Source: Candidatus Geothrix skivensis (lineage in GTDB: Bacteria; Acidobacteriota; Holophagae; Holophagales; Holophagaceae). From it: a stretch of 64,000 bases of DNA. Shown here piece by piece: positions 8,094-16,740 of this stretch. Position numbers and translations under genes: made by a program. The stretch's first letter is position 1, and each line of letters begins with the position of its first letter. The notes beneath the pieces are model-generated. The model was given only the letters and a program-made list of their open reading frames with translations, was not told the origin of the DNA and searched no databases. The stretch covers positions 62,001 to 126,000 of the forward strand of contig JADKIO010000002.1 in the NCBI GenBank assembly GCA_016721195.1, in the 5' to 3' direction.

Positions 8094-8927
8094 CTAGCGG
8101 GGCCAGCCCAGCAGGACCGCCCCCAGGCTCACGAGCACGGCCCCGGCCACCTGGCGCCGGGAAGGCCGTTCACCAAGGATCCACCCCAGCAGGAAGGTGA
8201 ACACGATGGAGGTATTCCGGAGGGTGAGGACAGCCGCGCTGGAAGATGTCTGGAGCGCCACCAGGTAGCAGAGGAAGGCCACGGTGCAGACGAGACCGGC
8301 GCCCAGTGCGGGGCCCCACTCGATTTGCCAGGTCCATGGGCCGCGCCGCAGGAGGCGGTGCAGGGCCTGGATGGGCAGACCCACGGCCATGGAGGTGGCG
8401 AAGAGGGCGGGCGGAGAGGCTCCCGCCCCCAGGGCCAGCTTGTAGCAGGCATTGAACCCCGCGATGCTCACCGCGGCCCCCAGCACGAAGGGCAGGGCCC
8501 GGCCTCCCCCCTTCTCCCCGCTGCCCAGCCCCAGGAGGCCCAGACCCGCCAGCATGCCCACCACGGCGACCACCGCCAGGGCGTCGATCCTTTCCCCCAG
8601 GAGGAGGCCCAGGGGCCAGGCGGCCAACAGAGCGCCCCCCCGCATCCAGGTGTAGGACCAGCCCAGGGGTGCCCGCTCCAGGCTGCCCACCAGGCCGATG
8701 AAGTAGCCGCCTTCGCCCACGCCCGCGGCGAGGGCCCAGCCCAGGGCGGCGGCCCGGGGAAAGGCCGGTCCCGTCCAGACGAGGGCCAGGCTGGCAGTGA
8801 TGAGGAGGGCCGTGGCGAAAACCACCACGGAGGCGGCATCCAGGTTCCTCGATCGCTTCAGCAGCGCGTTCCAGGCCGCGTGGAGGATCGCGGAGGCCAG
8901 GGTCAGGCCGAGGGCCGCCGGGGTCAC
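8094..8927 (-). CDS. EamA/DMT-superfamily transporter
   Basis: 277-residue inner-membrane protein with about 10 hydrophobic helices in two EamA halves (~5-130 and ~145-275). Visible: ASAILHAAWNALLKRSRNLD at the N-terminus, typical of EamA proteins, and TLRNTSIVFTFLLGWILGER before the last two helices, matching the conserved GExxxxxxxxGaxLI region. These carriers export or import small metabolites; the substrate is unknown. The stop is only about 10 bases from the preceding small repeat, and prfB lies just upstream on the same strand. Confidence 0.85.
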   Translation of the reverse strand: MTPAALGLTLASAILHAAWNALLKRSRNLDAASVVVFATALLITASLALVWTGPAFPRAAALGWALAAGVGEGGYFIGLVGSLERAPLGWSYTWMRGGALLAAWPLGLLLGERIDALAVVAVVGMLAGLGLLGLGSGEKGGGRALPFVLGAAVSIAGFNACYKLALGAGASPPALFATSMAVGLPIQALHRLLRRGPWTWQIEWGPALGAGLVCTVAFLCYLVALQTSSSAAVLTLRNTSIVFTFLLGWILGERPSRRQVAGAVLVSLGAVLLGWPR

Positions 8928-8937
8928 GGCGGGGCTC

Positions 8938-10044
8938 CTAGCCTTCGGCCTTCAGGCTCTTCGCCAGCAGCTGGGTGCGGATGAAGACATCGATATCCCC
9001 GTCCAGCACCTTCTGGGTCTGGCTGGTCTCGGCGCCGGTGCGGTGGTCCTTCACCATCTGATAGGGCTGGAGCACGTAGCTGCGGATCTGGCTGCCCCAG
9101 GCCACGTCGGCCTTGTCCCCGCTGGCGGCGGCCACCTTGTCCAGGAACTTCCGCTGCTCCACTTCATACAGGCGACCTTGCAGCACCTTCAGGGCCGTCG
9201 CCCGGTTCTTGATCTGGCTGCGCTCGTTCTGGCAGGAAACCACGATGCCCGTGGGCAGGTGGGTGAAGCGCACGGCGGACTCGGTGCGGTTCACGTGCTG
9301 GCCCCCGGCGCCGCTGGCCCGGAACACGTCGATCTTCAGGTCCTTTTCGGGGATGTCCACGTTGATGGTGTCGTCCAGCTCGGGGCTCACGTACACGGCG
9401 GCGAAGCTGGTGTGGCGGCGCTTGGCGGAATCGAAGGGGCTGATGCGCACCAGGCGATGGACCCCCGCCTCGGCCCGCAGGTAGCCGTAGGAGAAGGGTG
9501 CGTCCACGATGAAGGTGGCGCCCTTGATGCCGGCCTCCTCCCCGTCCTGATAGTCGATCATTTCCGTGGCCCAGCCCTTCGTTTCGCAGAAGCGCAGGTA
9601 CATGCGCAGCAACATGGCCGCCCAGTCCTGGCTTTCGGTGCCACCGGCACCTGGCGCGATGGCCACGATGGCGTGGTTGTTATCGAGATCGCCGCTCAGC
9701 ATCATGCGGAGCTCGGCGTCTTCCACGGCCTTGCGGAGGTCGGCCTCGACGGTCCCGGTCTCGGCCAGCATGCTCGCATCCTCCCGGGCCAGCTCCAGTC
9801 CGGTCTCCAGGTCCTCCAGTCCGGTGCTCAGGCGCCTGGCCAGGGCGATGTCATTGCTGATCGAGCCCCGCTTCTGGAGGAGGGGCTTGGCGGACTCCGG
9901 GTCGTCCCAGAACCCCGGGACCGTGGTCCGCTCCTCGATCTGCTCCAATTCAAGGGCTTTGCGCTCGGGATCCAGATGGGCCACCAGCTGCTGGACGCGG
10001 GGTTCCAGCTCATTCTTGGCCCGCACCAGGGTCTCGAAATCCAT
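8938..10044 (-). CDS. prfB: Peptide chain release factor 2
   Basis: Recognises UGA/UAA stop codons and triggers peptide release. The product is 368 residues, full length. Visible: the SPF recognition tripeptide in HRLVRISPFDSAKRRHTSF (~residue 200) and the catalytic loop RASGAGGQHVNRTESAVRF (~240). The gene reads in one frame from MDFETLVRAKNEL with no internal UGA near codon 26, so it lacks the autoregulatory +1 frameshift found in many prfB genes. It is probably co-transcribed with the EamA gene. Confidence 0.95.
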   Translation of the reverse strand: MDFETLVRAKNELEPRVQQLVAHLDPERKALELEQIEERTTVPGFWDDPESAKPLLQKRGSISNDIALARRLSTGLEDLETGLELAREDASMLAETGTVEADLRKAVEDAELRMMLSGDLDNNHAIVAIAPGAGGTESQDWAAMLLRMYLRFCETKGWATEMIDYQDGEEAGIKGATFIVDAPFSYGYLRAEAGVHRLVRISPFDSAKRRHTSFAAVYVSPELDDTINVDIPEKDLKIDVFRASGAGGQHVNRTESAVRFTHLPTGIVVSCQNERSQIKNRATALKVLQGRLYEVEQRKFLDKVAAASGDKADVAWGSQIRSYVLQPYQMVKDHRTGAETSQTQKVLDGDIDVFIRTQLLAKSLKAEG

Positions 10045-10142
10045 CGTCTGCCTTTCCGGTTCCCGATTCCGACTTCAAGTCCGGGGGAACCTTCGAGTTT
10101 AAAGCAATCCGAAGAGTTACGCCCCCAGGCTATTCTGGTGGG

Positions 10143-11124
10143 ATGTCTGGATTCATCCCCGTGATCCCCGCCGATCTGGAGCCCACCGTCCGAGGGGTCC
10201 TGGCGGGCCATGGGGGGGGTGCCCCTGGCCTGGGCCCGCTGGGAGCACCCGGCGCCCAAGGGCCGGGTGGTGATCGTGCACGGCTATGGCGAGCACGGCG
10301 AGCGCTACCGGCACACCGCCCACTGGCTGCGGGGGCTGGGCTGGTCGATCTCCAGCATGGACCACCGGGGCTTCGGCCGCTCCGGCGGCATCCGTGGGGA
10401 TGCCGTCGGCATCCGGGCCTTCGTGGACGACCTGGCCCTCTTCCTCCGCCAGGAGCGCCGGCATGATGCCGAGCGCACCGGGGCCACCGCCCGGGTGGTG
10501 GATGGCGTGCCCATGCCCCCCCTGCCGGTCTGTCCCCAGGTGGTGCTGGGCCACAGCTTCGGGGGCCTGGTGGCCCTCCTCACCCTGCTCTGGCACGCGG
10601 ACACCCTGGACGGCCTCATCCTGTCGAGCCCGGCGGTGGCCGTGAAATCGAACTCCAAGCTGCTGGTGATCGCCTCCCGCCTCCTGCGCTGGTTCATGCC
10701 CCACCGGCCCATCCAGCTCCACGGCGACAAGAGCCGGGTCTGCTCGGACCCCGTCATCGTCCAGCGCTACGAAGTGGATCCCCTCTGCCACCGCTGGGCC
10801 ACGGCGGCCTTCGGGGCCGCCCTGGACGAAGGCCGGGCCGAGGTGCTCAACCTGGGCCACGAACTGGACCGGCCCATCCTGCTGCTGGACTCCGGCAGCG
10901 ATACGGTGGTGGACCCGGACGCCTCGGAGGCCCTCTGGTCCGCGGTGAGCCCGGCCCTCCTGGAGCGCCACCGGCTGCCGGGGTTCTTCCATGAAGTCTT
11001 CCACGACCGGCGGCGAGCCGAGGCCCAGGCCCTGGTCGAGCCCTGGCTGGAACGGCTGCACGGGGCCTGGAACCCTTCCCATCGTCCCGCCATGTCTGAA
11101 GTGATGTCTCCGGAGCCCGCATGA
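10143..11124 (+). CDS. Alpha/beta hydrolase, lysophospholipase/monoacylglycerol-lipase type (start region out of frame)
   Basis: Serine hydrolase of about 325 residues. Visible: VVIVHGYGEHGERYRHTA (oxyanion region), SMDHRGFGRSGG, the nucleophile elbow VLGHSFGGLVAL, an Asp in LLDSGSDTVVDPD and the final His in FHEVFHD. This matches the hydrolase_4 family (serine aminopeptidase/lysophospholipase L2). An ATG at 10143 opens MSGFIPVIPADLEPTVRG but runs out of frame at the G8 run 10212-10219. Removing one G joins it as AGHGGVPLAWARWEH. Without correction, translation could start at ATG 10210. The stop overlaps the next gene (ATGA). Confidence 0.8.
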
Positions 11125-12050
11125 AGCGCCTTCTTACCGCCCTCACCCTGGTCGCCGCCCTGGCGGGCCTGGGGCTGGGCTGTCGCAAACCGAAGACCGT
11201 GGACAAGACGATCTCCTCTGCCGATCTGCTGGCCACGGCCGACAAACAGATGAAACAAGGCAAGTTCACCGAGGCCCGGGTGACCCTCCGCCACCTGGAG
11301 CAGTACCTGCCCGGCTCCGCCGAGTTCCCCAAGGCCAAGCTCATGCTGGGGGATAGCTTCTTCTTCCAGGGGAGCCCCAGCTATCCCGAGGCGCAAGTCG
11401 AATACACCAGCTTCCTGAACTACTTCCCACGCCACGAGCTGCGGGACTATGCCCTCTACCACCGGGCCCTCTGCCACTTCTCCTCCATCGAAAGTGCAGA
11501 GCGCGACCAGGCGGAGACCCGGAAGGCCCTGGACGGCTTCCAGCAGCTCCTGAAGGAATCCCCCGGGAGCCCCTATGCCAGGGAGACCCGGGCCAAGATC
11601 CTCCAGTGCTGGCGCCGCATCGCGGAGCACGAGCTCATCGTGGGCGTCTACTACGTGAACACCTACTACTACCTGGGCGCCGAGCGCCGGCTGAAGGGCC
11701 TGCTCGAGACCTACCCGGATTACGTGGATCGGGAGCGGGCCTACTACTACCTCGGGGAGGCCCTGCGCCTGCGGCTGCTCTCGTCCGAGGAGGTGGTCCA
11801 GTTCAACAAGGACTATCTCGCCAGGGTCCAGAAAACCGACTTCAAGGATTTCACCAAGGAACAGCTGGCCGAGTTCAACAAGGAATACCTGCCCTTCAGC
11901 CAGGAGCGGATCAAGGGGTACCGCACCGAGGCCAAGAGCTACTTCCAGAAGCTGGTGGAAAGCTATCCCGGCTCAGAGTGGTCCCGCCGCGCCGCCGATC
12001 GCCTCGTCACCATGGGCACCGAAGGCGTCAAGGAAGAGCTCGACAGTTAG
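11121..12050 (+). CDS. bamD: Outer-membrane assembly lipoprotein, BamD-like
   Basis: Probable part of the BAM machine that inserts beta-barrel proteins. The product is 309 residues. It has a lipoprotein signal with Cys21 after ALAGLGLG, then TPR-like helices: ADKQMKQGKFTEARVTLRHL, AKLMLGDSFFFQGSPSYPEA, YALYHRALCHF and CWRRIAEHELIVGVYYVN, the last close to the BamD core. It is longer than E. coli BamD (245); the extra is an insert at ~215-270 carrying FNKDYL/FNKEYL repeats. The start overlaps the hydrolase stop. Confidence 0.8.
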   Translation: MKRLLTALTLVAALAGLGLGCRKPKTVDKTISSADLLATADKQMKQGKFTEARVTLRHLEQYLPGSAEFPKAKLMLGDSFFFQGSPSYPEAQVEYTSFLNYFPRHELRDYALYHRALCHFSSIESAERDQAETRKALDGFQQLLKESPGSPYARETRAKILQCWRRIAEHELIVGVYYVNTYYYLGAERRLKGLLETYPDYVDRERAYYYLGEALRLRLLSSEEVVQFNKDYLARVQKTDFKDFTKEQLAEFNKEYLPFSQERIKGYRTEAKSYFQKLVESYPGSEWSRRAADRLVTMGTEGVKEELDS

Positions 12051-12054
12051 TGCC

Positions 12055-12160
12055 GTCCGGGGGATTCCCCCCGCCACGCATGCGTGGCGGGGATCTAAGG
12101 GCCCGCTGCGCGGACACCCCCGGGCCCCCGCTGTCGGGGCGGGTTGAACCCGCCCGGACA
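12055..12160. repeat. Interspersed palindromic element, copy A, ending in a strong hairpin
   Basis: Contains CCGGGGGATTCCCC followed by the palindrome GCCACGCATGCGTGGC and GGATCTA, closely matching a second copy at 27275. The right part is a hairpin: TGTC-GGGGCGGGT pairs with ACCCGCCC-GGACA (12132-12160, loop TGA), which could end the bamD transcript. It is non-coding and fills the gap between bamD and the reductase gene. Confidence 0.7.
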
Positions 12161-12187
12161 GCCTCCAACACACTTTCTGGGGGTCAC

Positions 12188-13177
12188 ATGGACATCAGCA
12201 GCCTCGGTCTTGGCACCTACCTGGGAAAGGATTCGGACGCTGCCGATGTGGCGTACGCAGAGGCTGCGCGGGCCTTCCATGCGGCGGGCGGCACCGTGTT
12301 CGACACCGCCGCAAACTACCGCGGGGGCCGCTCCGAGCGGGCCCTGGGGGCGGCCTTCAAGGGCCTATCCCGCGGCGATTTCTTCGTCTCCACCAAGGCG
12401 GGCTACATCCCCATGCCCCAGGCGGATCCCGATGAGAATCCCCGGGCCTGGTTCCATCGGGTGCTGGAGGCCCCAGGCATCCTGGCCATCGAGGATCTGA
12501 TCGATGGCTGCCATGCCATGACGCCACGGTACCTGGCCCACCAGCTGGACATCAGCCTCGGGGCCCTGGGGCTCGACACCCTGGATCTGTTCCACCTGCA
12601 CAACCCGGAGCAGCAGCTGGCCCACCTGGGAGAGGACGGGTTCTACGCGGCAATCGAAAAAGCCTTCGAGGCCTGCGAGGGCTTCGTGGCCGCCGGGAAG
12701 ATCCGCGCCTACGGCGTGGCCACCTGGAACGGGTTCCGGGTGCCAACCGGGCAGGAGGGGCACCTGAGCCTGGCCCGCCTTCTGCAGGCCGCCGCGGCCG
12801 CCGGGGGCCGGGAGCACCACTTCCGCTGGATCCAGCTGCCCCTCAACCTGGCCATGCCCGAAGCGTTCCTGGCCCCGACCCAGGTGCTTGGTGGCGAAGC
12901 CATGACGCCCCTGGCCGCAGCCCAGGCCAGCGGCCTATCGGTGCAGACCTCGGCTTCCATCATGCAGGCCCGCATCCTGCGCCAGCTGCCCGAGGGCTTT
13001 GCCGAGGCCCTCGGCCTGAGGACCCCAGCCCAGGCGGCCCTGCAGTTCACCCGTTCCTGCCCGGGCGTCACCACCGCGCTCTGTGGCATGGGTCAGGCCG
13101 CCCACGTGGCGGAGAACGTCGCGGTCATGGCCGTGCCGAAGCTCGATGCCCTGGCCCTGGAAAGCCTCTTCGGATGA
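12188..13177 (+). CDS. Aldo/keto reductase family oxidoreductase
   Basis: NAD(P)H-dependent reductase, 329 residues, TIM-barrel family. The catalytic tetrad is visible: Asp and Tyr in FDTAANYRGGRSERALG, Lys in FVSTKAGYIP and His in DLFHLHNPEQQL. The C-terminal half has the cofactor-side pattern (TPAQAALQFTRSCPGVTTALCGM). The substrate is unknown. An insert after the Lys strand (~80-115) is longer than in small AKRs. The start is the ATG after CTTTCTGGGGGTCAC. The downstream ThiE-like gene overlaps by 4 bases, so the two form an operon. Confidence 0.85.
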   Translation: MDISSLGLGTYLGKDSDAADVAYAEAARAFHAAGGTVFDTAANYRGGRSERALGAAFKGLSRGDFFVSTKAGYIPMPQADPDENPRAWFHRVLEAPGILAIEDLIDGCHAMTPRYLAHQLDISLGALGLDTLDLFHLHNPEQQLAHLGEDGFYAAIEKAFEACEGFVAAGKIRAYGVATWNGFRVPTGQEGHLSLARLLQAAAAAGGREHHFRWIQLPLNLAMPEAFLAPTQVLGGEAMTPLAAAQASGLSVQTSASIMQARILRQLPEGFAEALGLRTPAQAALQFTRSCPGVTTALCGMGQAAHVAENVAVMAVPKLDALALESLFG

Positions 13178-13725
13178 TCCTCCTGGCCATCACGCCGGGC
13201 CACGGGTTCGAGCGCGGGATTTGGAAACCGGTGCTGCAGTCCGGCGTGGACGGCTTCCTGATCCGGGAAAAGGACCTGCCCGCGGGCATCCTGCTGGACG
13301 CCGCCCGCTGGTGCCAGGACACGGCCCCGGAGGTAACGCTCTGGGTGGCGGGCCGCCTGGACGTGGCCCTGGCCGCCGGCTGTGGCCTCCATGCCCCCGA
13401 AGCCTATCCCGAAGTCGAGCAGGGAGTGGTGGCCCTGTCGCGGCCCCTCCACGACGAAGCCCAGTGGCCCGGCCGGAGCCTGACCGACCAGCTGCTGGTG
13501 TCCCCGGTCTTCGCCAGCCCCGGCAAGGGCGAGCCCTGGGGCGTGGCGCGCCTGCACCACTTCCTGGACGGCCTGCCCCCCCAGGGGCCCCGCATCCTGG
13601 CCCTGGGGGGCGTCGAGCCCGCCAGCGCGCCGTCGCTCCGGCATCCCCGCCTGGCCGGCCTGGCCGCCATCCGGCCCTTCTGGAGCGGGGATCCCGCGGG
13701 AGCGGTGGCTCGTTTCAGGACCTGA
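13174..13725 (+). CDS. Thiamine-phosphate synthase-like (ThiE/TenI) protein
   Basis: 183-residue TIM-barrel protein. It shows the ThiE-like order: ILLAITPGH strand, VDGFLIREKDLPAG (compare the lyR-KDl motif), AAGCGLHAPE, SPVFASPGKGEPWG (compare SPvf-T-tK) and LALGGVEP near the end. It is shorter than catalytic ThiE (~210), and the usual HLGQ-D motif is not clear, so it may be a TenI-type regulator or an altered enzyme. It overlaps the reductase stop by 4 bases. Confidence 0.65.
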   Translation: MILLAITPGHGFERGIWKPVLQSGVDGFLIREKDLPAGILLDAARWCQDTAPEVTLWVAGRLDVALAAGCGLHAPEAYPEVEQGVVALSRPLHDEAQWPGRSLTDQLLVSPVFASPGKGEPWGVARLHHFLDGLPPQGPRILALGGVEPASAPSLRHPRLAGLAAIRPFWSGDPAGAVARFRT

Positions 13726-13784
13726 CGGTCCGACCGGAGCCCGATGATCCGGGACGGCGGGGATCGTTTCCACTTCCCTCACGA

Positions 13785-13813
13785 GCATGGGGGGAGCTCC
13801 GCTCCCCCCATGC
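13785..13813. terminator. Bidirectional hairpin between convergent genes
   Basis: A perfect 13-bp stem (GCATGGGGGGAGC with its complement) and a TCC loop lie between the ThiE-like gene and the convergent DUF4397 gene. There is no long T-tract on either side. Confidence 0.65.
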
Positions 13814-13834
13814 CCCATCCAACGCTAGCTGTAG

Positions 13835-15139
13835 CTAGTTGTCGGTGATCAGCTTCACGGTGAAGGCATTGGTGGCGCCGCCGGCAGTGGAGCCGATGGC
13901 CTTGGCCGTGTAGATCTTCCCCGCCGCCAGGGTGATGTCGGCGTTGAACTTGTTCGTGCTGCTGCCCGCCACATTGATCTTCACGTTGTAGGTGCCCGCT
14001 GCCACTTCCAGGTAGGCCGCTGCAGCCTTGAAGGGCACATTGGGCAGGGCGACGGCGTTGTTCACCAGCACATCCACGGAACCCGCATCCGGAGAGCCGT
14101 GGATCACCCGCAGCTTGGCCTTCCCGGCGGCCGGGGCGCCGAGGTTGTCAGCCACCACCAGGGGTTCGATGGCGGACAGGAAGTTCACCGCATACACGCT
14201 CTGGTACTGCCCGGACGTGATGGGCAGATTGGCAGTGATGACGGTGTTGGCGGTGCCCGCGGCGTTCACCTTGATGTTCCGGGAGCCGCTGGCGATGGGC
14301 AGGTAGCCGCTGTTGACGGGATAGGGGACCGCGGCCAGCGCCACGGTACCATCCACCAGCACATCCACGGCAGGGGCATTGGGCGAGGCATGCATCACCC
14401 GGAGGTAGCCCTGCAGGGCGTCGAGGAGCTCGAACTTGGGAGCCGCGGCGACCGTCGTGAGGCCCAGGAGGCTTACGGGAGACCCCAGGCCGTCCTGCTG
14501 GATGGCGATGAGCACCAGATCAGAGCCCGCAGACAGGGGCACGGAGCCGGAGTCAAAGACGGCGGTCTTGGCGCCGGCGGCCGTGATGCGCACCTGGTAG
14601 GTGGCGGCGGGCACCTGGAGGGCGCCGGAAATGCCCTTGAAGGGCACAGCCGCCAGGGTGGGCGTCGCCGTGGCGAGCGTGGCCCCGGGGGCGGTGACAT
14701 ACACGTCCACCGCGGCCACCTTGGGGGCGGCGTGGACCACCCGGACCTTCACGTTGCCCGCAGTGGGCATGGCGGCATCGTCTTCCACCACCAGGGGCTC
14801 GATGGCGCTGAGCTGGTTCGCGGCGATGACCGTGTAGGCCTTGCCGGGCATCAGGTTGGGGCTGGCATCGATGACCGTGGTGGCGGTGCCCGCGGCATTC
14901 ACCTTGATCCGGGTGGTGCCGGAGGGTACCGAGACGAAGGCCGTCGCCGCCTTGAAGGGGGCATTGCTGGCGAGGGCAGCCCCGTTGCCCGTCACATCCA
15001 CGGCGGGGGCATCGGGGGAGGCGTGGACCACGCGCACCTGGGCCGGGGCGGGGGGTGGCGTCGAGGTGGAACTGCTGGTGCAACCCACGGTCAACAACAC
15101 CGCGAAGGAGCCCAGGCTGGCGAGCAAGGTCTTGTTCAT
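13835..15139 (-). CDS. Lipoprotein with four DUF4397 repeats
   Basis: 434 residues. It has a lipoprotein signal with Cys20 in LLTVGCTSSSTS, then a Pro/Ser linker. Four DUF4397 modules each start with a near-identical motif: VRVVHASPDAPAVDV, VRVVHAAPKVAAVDV, LRVMHASPNAPAVDV and LRVIHGSPDAGSVDV. Each is a ~100-residue beta module. The second is the most divergent. Function is unknown; surface or periplasmic exposure is expected from the lipid anchor. It lies downstream of, and on the same strand as, an ECF sigma/ChrR pair, a candidate regulator of envelope genes such as this one (inference). Confidence 0.85.
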   Translation of the reverse strand: MNKTLLASLGSFAVLLTVGCTSSSTSTPPPAPAQVRVVHASPDAPAVDVTGNGAALASNAPFKAATAFVSVPSGTTRIKVNAAGTATTVIDASPNLMPGKAYTVIAANQLSAIEPLVVEDDAAMPTAGNVKVRVVHAAPKVAAVDVYVTAPGATLATATPTLAAVPFKGISGALQVPAATYQVRITAAGAKTAVFDSGSVPLSAGSDLVLIAIQQDGLGSPVSLLGLTTVAAAPKFELLDALQGYLRVMHASPNAPAVDVLVDGTVALAAVPYPVNSGYLPIASGSRNIKVNAAGTANTVITANLPITSGQYQSVYAVNFLSAIEPLVVADNLGAPAAGKAKLRVIHGSPDAGSVDVLVNNAVALPNVPFKAAAAYLEVAAGTYNVKINVAGSSTNKFNADITLAAGKIYTAKAIGSTAGGATNAFTVKLITDN

Positions 15140-15232
15140 CCTTTTCTCCGTTGGAAGGGGATTCCCGGTTGGAATCCATGCCCCCCCCCTACGCCTTCCC
15201 GGGAGAACTGGATGAAGGAAAGTGGAAAAGAC

Positions 15233-15871
15233 TCAGGAAGCCGATCCCGCGAGGGTCTGCAGCCAGCCCCTCCATCCTGAGAAGTGGATGCCTCCCTCCA
15301 TGCGGGCCACCAGCCAGCAGTCTTCGTCCTTCAGGGCCCGGGGCGCGTGAGCGCTCCCTGCCTCTGAAGTCGACCAGTCCCCAGCCTCCAGGCGCTGCTC
15401 GCCGTCGGCCAACCCACCCGCGAGGATGACGGCCTCCTCGAGGCCACCATGACGATGCAGGGGGAACCGGGTCCCCGCGCTGAGGTGGACCAGGTAGAGG
15501 CCGAAGCCGCCAGGCGCATCCTTCATCAGCTCGACGAAGCGAAAGCCCTGCTTCAGGATCCCCTTCCAGTCCGGCCGGGCCTGGCTCGGCAGCAGGGACC
15601 GGACGGCGGACGGCAAGGCCGGGTCCACCTCGGCGGGGGGGGCCTGGGCCTGGATGCGACCCATCACGCGGTCGAAAAGATCTCCAGGAACTTCCGCCGG
15701 CGGGGTCTGCACCAGCCACTGCCCACCGGGGGCACTCAACAGGGCGATCGCGGTGGAGCAGGTGTCGCAAAGGCCCAGGTGGCACTCCAGCAGGGCGCGG
15801 AGCTGGGGCTCGGCGTCACCGGTTACATAGGCAATGAGGTGGGACTCGGAGGGGTGGCTGTGGGGTGTCAT
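15233..15871 (-). CDS. ChrR-type anti-sigma factor with cupin domain
   Basis: 212 residues. The N-terminal part has the zinc anti-sigma pattern (HLIAYVTGDAEP, then LECHLGLCDTCSTAIA with H-x3-C-x2-C), which in ChrR/RsrA-like proteins binds Zn and holds an ECF sigma factor. The C-terminal half is a cupin (FPLHRHGGLEEAVILAGGL, then EAGD and SAHAPRA) like ChrR of Rhodobacter, which senses singlet oxygen. The start overlaps the sigma gene stop by 4 bases, typical of sigma/anti-sigma pairs. Confidence 0.85.
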   Translation of the reverse strand: MTPHSHPSESHLIAYVTGDAEPQLRALLECHLGLCDTCSTAIALLSAPGGQWLVQTPPAEVPGDLFDRVMGRIQAQAPPAEVDPALPSAVRSLLPSQARPDWKGILKQGFRFVELMKDAPGGFGLYLVHLSAGTRFPLHRHGGLEEAVILAGGLADGEQRLEAGDWSTSEAGSAHAPRALKDEDCWLVARMEGGIHFSGWRGWLQTLAGSAS

Positions 15872-16422
15872 GGGGATCCAAGCATGGTTCGAAGGTCCGC
15901 CAGAGCGGTACGGATGCGGGATTTCAAGGTGCCGGCCGGAATGCCCAGGGCCCGGGCGGTTTCTTCGTAGGTGAAGCCTCCGAAGTAGGCTAGGAGCAAA
16001 GGCTTGCGATGGTCGGATGAAAGCCTGGACAGCGCCTTGTGAAGGGTGGCCACCAGGGTTGGGTCCGGTGCCGTGGAATGATCGACAAGGGTCTCCAAGT
16101 CGACCTCCACCCCCCCTACGCGGGACTGGGCCCGCCAGATGTCGAAAACTTTGTGGCGGGTGATGGTGAAGATCCAGGCCTCCGGCGCCCCCAGCTCGGG
16201 CCGGTACTGGGCGGCCTTGGTCCAGAGGGTCGCGAACACCTCCTGGACGGCATCCTCGGCGGACACCTGCTGCCGCCCCATGGCGCGGACATAGGCCAGG
16301 AGACGCCCCGCGTACCGCTCGTAGAGCTCCCGGAAGGCCACCTGGTCCCCACCGCCGATCAGACGCAGCAGCTCCCCGTCCTGGGTCTCCCGAAGGGTCA
16401 GATCCATAGCGGTTGAGGGCAT
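15868..16422 (-). CDS. ECF RNA polymerase sigma factor (RpoE-like, ChrR partner)
   Basis: 184 residues. Region 2 is visible as VAFRELYERYAGRLLAYVRA and SAEDAVQEVFATLWTKA. Region 4 is LAYFGGFTYEETARALGIPA followed by GTLKSRIRTALADLR. There is no region 1 or 3, as in ECF factors. The start may be the ATG at 16422 or an internal ATG at 16407; neither has a strong ribosome-binding site. It is translationally coupled to the anti-sigma factor. It probably drives a stress regulon, which may include the DUF4397 lipoprotein. Confidence 0.85.
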   Translation of the reverse strand: MPSTAMDLTLRETQDGELLRLIGGGDQVAFRELYERYAGRLLAYVRAMGRQQVSAEDAVQEVFATLWTKAAQYRPELGAPEAWIFTITRHKVFDIWRAQSRVGGVEVDLETLVDHSTAPDPTLVATLHKALSRLSSDHRKPLLLAYFGGFTYEETARALGIPAGTLKSRIRTALADLRTMLGSP

Positions 16423-16740
16423 GGGGCGGAGGCTCTCCAGCGAGGAGGTAGCGTAGCCGGCAGCAGGTCGGCGAGGTCCATAGGATGTCGAGGATTCCGT
16501 CGGCGTTCCCAGACCTGGCACATCTTTAGGCGCCCCAAGGGCTGGCCCCATCGGGTGGGGAGCTAAGCGCCCCATCCTGAGCCGCGTCCGCCCGCTGTGA
16601 CCCGCACCTGGGGCACGGAGGCCACCCCTGGCGGGGCGTGGTCCCCGCAGCAGCGATTCCCGAATACCCGTTGGCCTGATTTCCCGGCGGGAATCCCCAC
16701 GCTGTTCAGGTTTCGCACCGGTCCGGCGTATCCTAGCCCC
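16423..16740. other. 318-bp divergent intergenic region (ECF sigma / MscS-CNB)
   Basis: No gene seen. On the minus strand GGGAAC occurs about 100 bases upstream of the sigma gene, a possible but weak ECF-type -35 for autoregulation. Near 16679 there is an imperfect inverted repeat GATTTCCCGGCGGGAATC. Just ahead of the channel gene, GTATCCTAG could serve as a -10. All these are weak. Confidence 0.35.
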
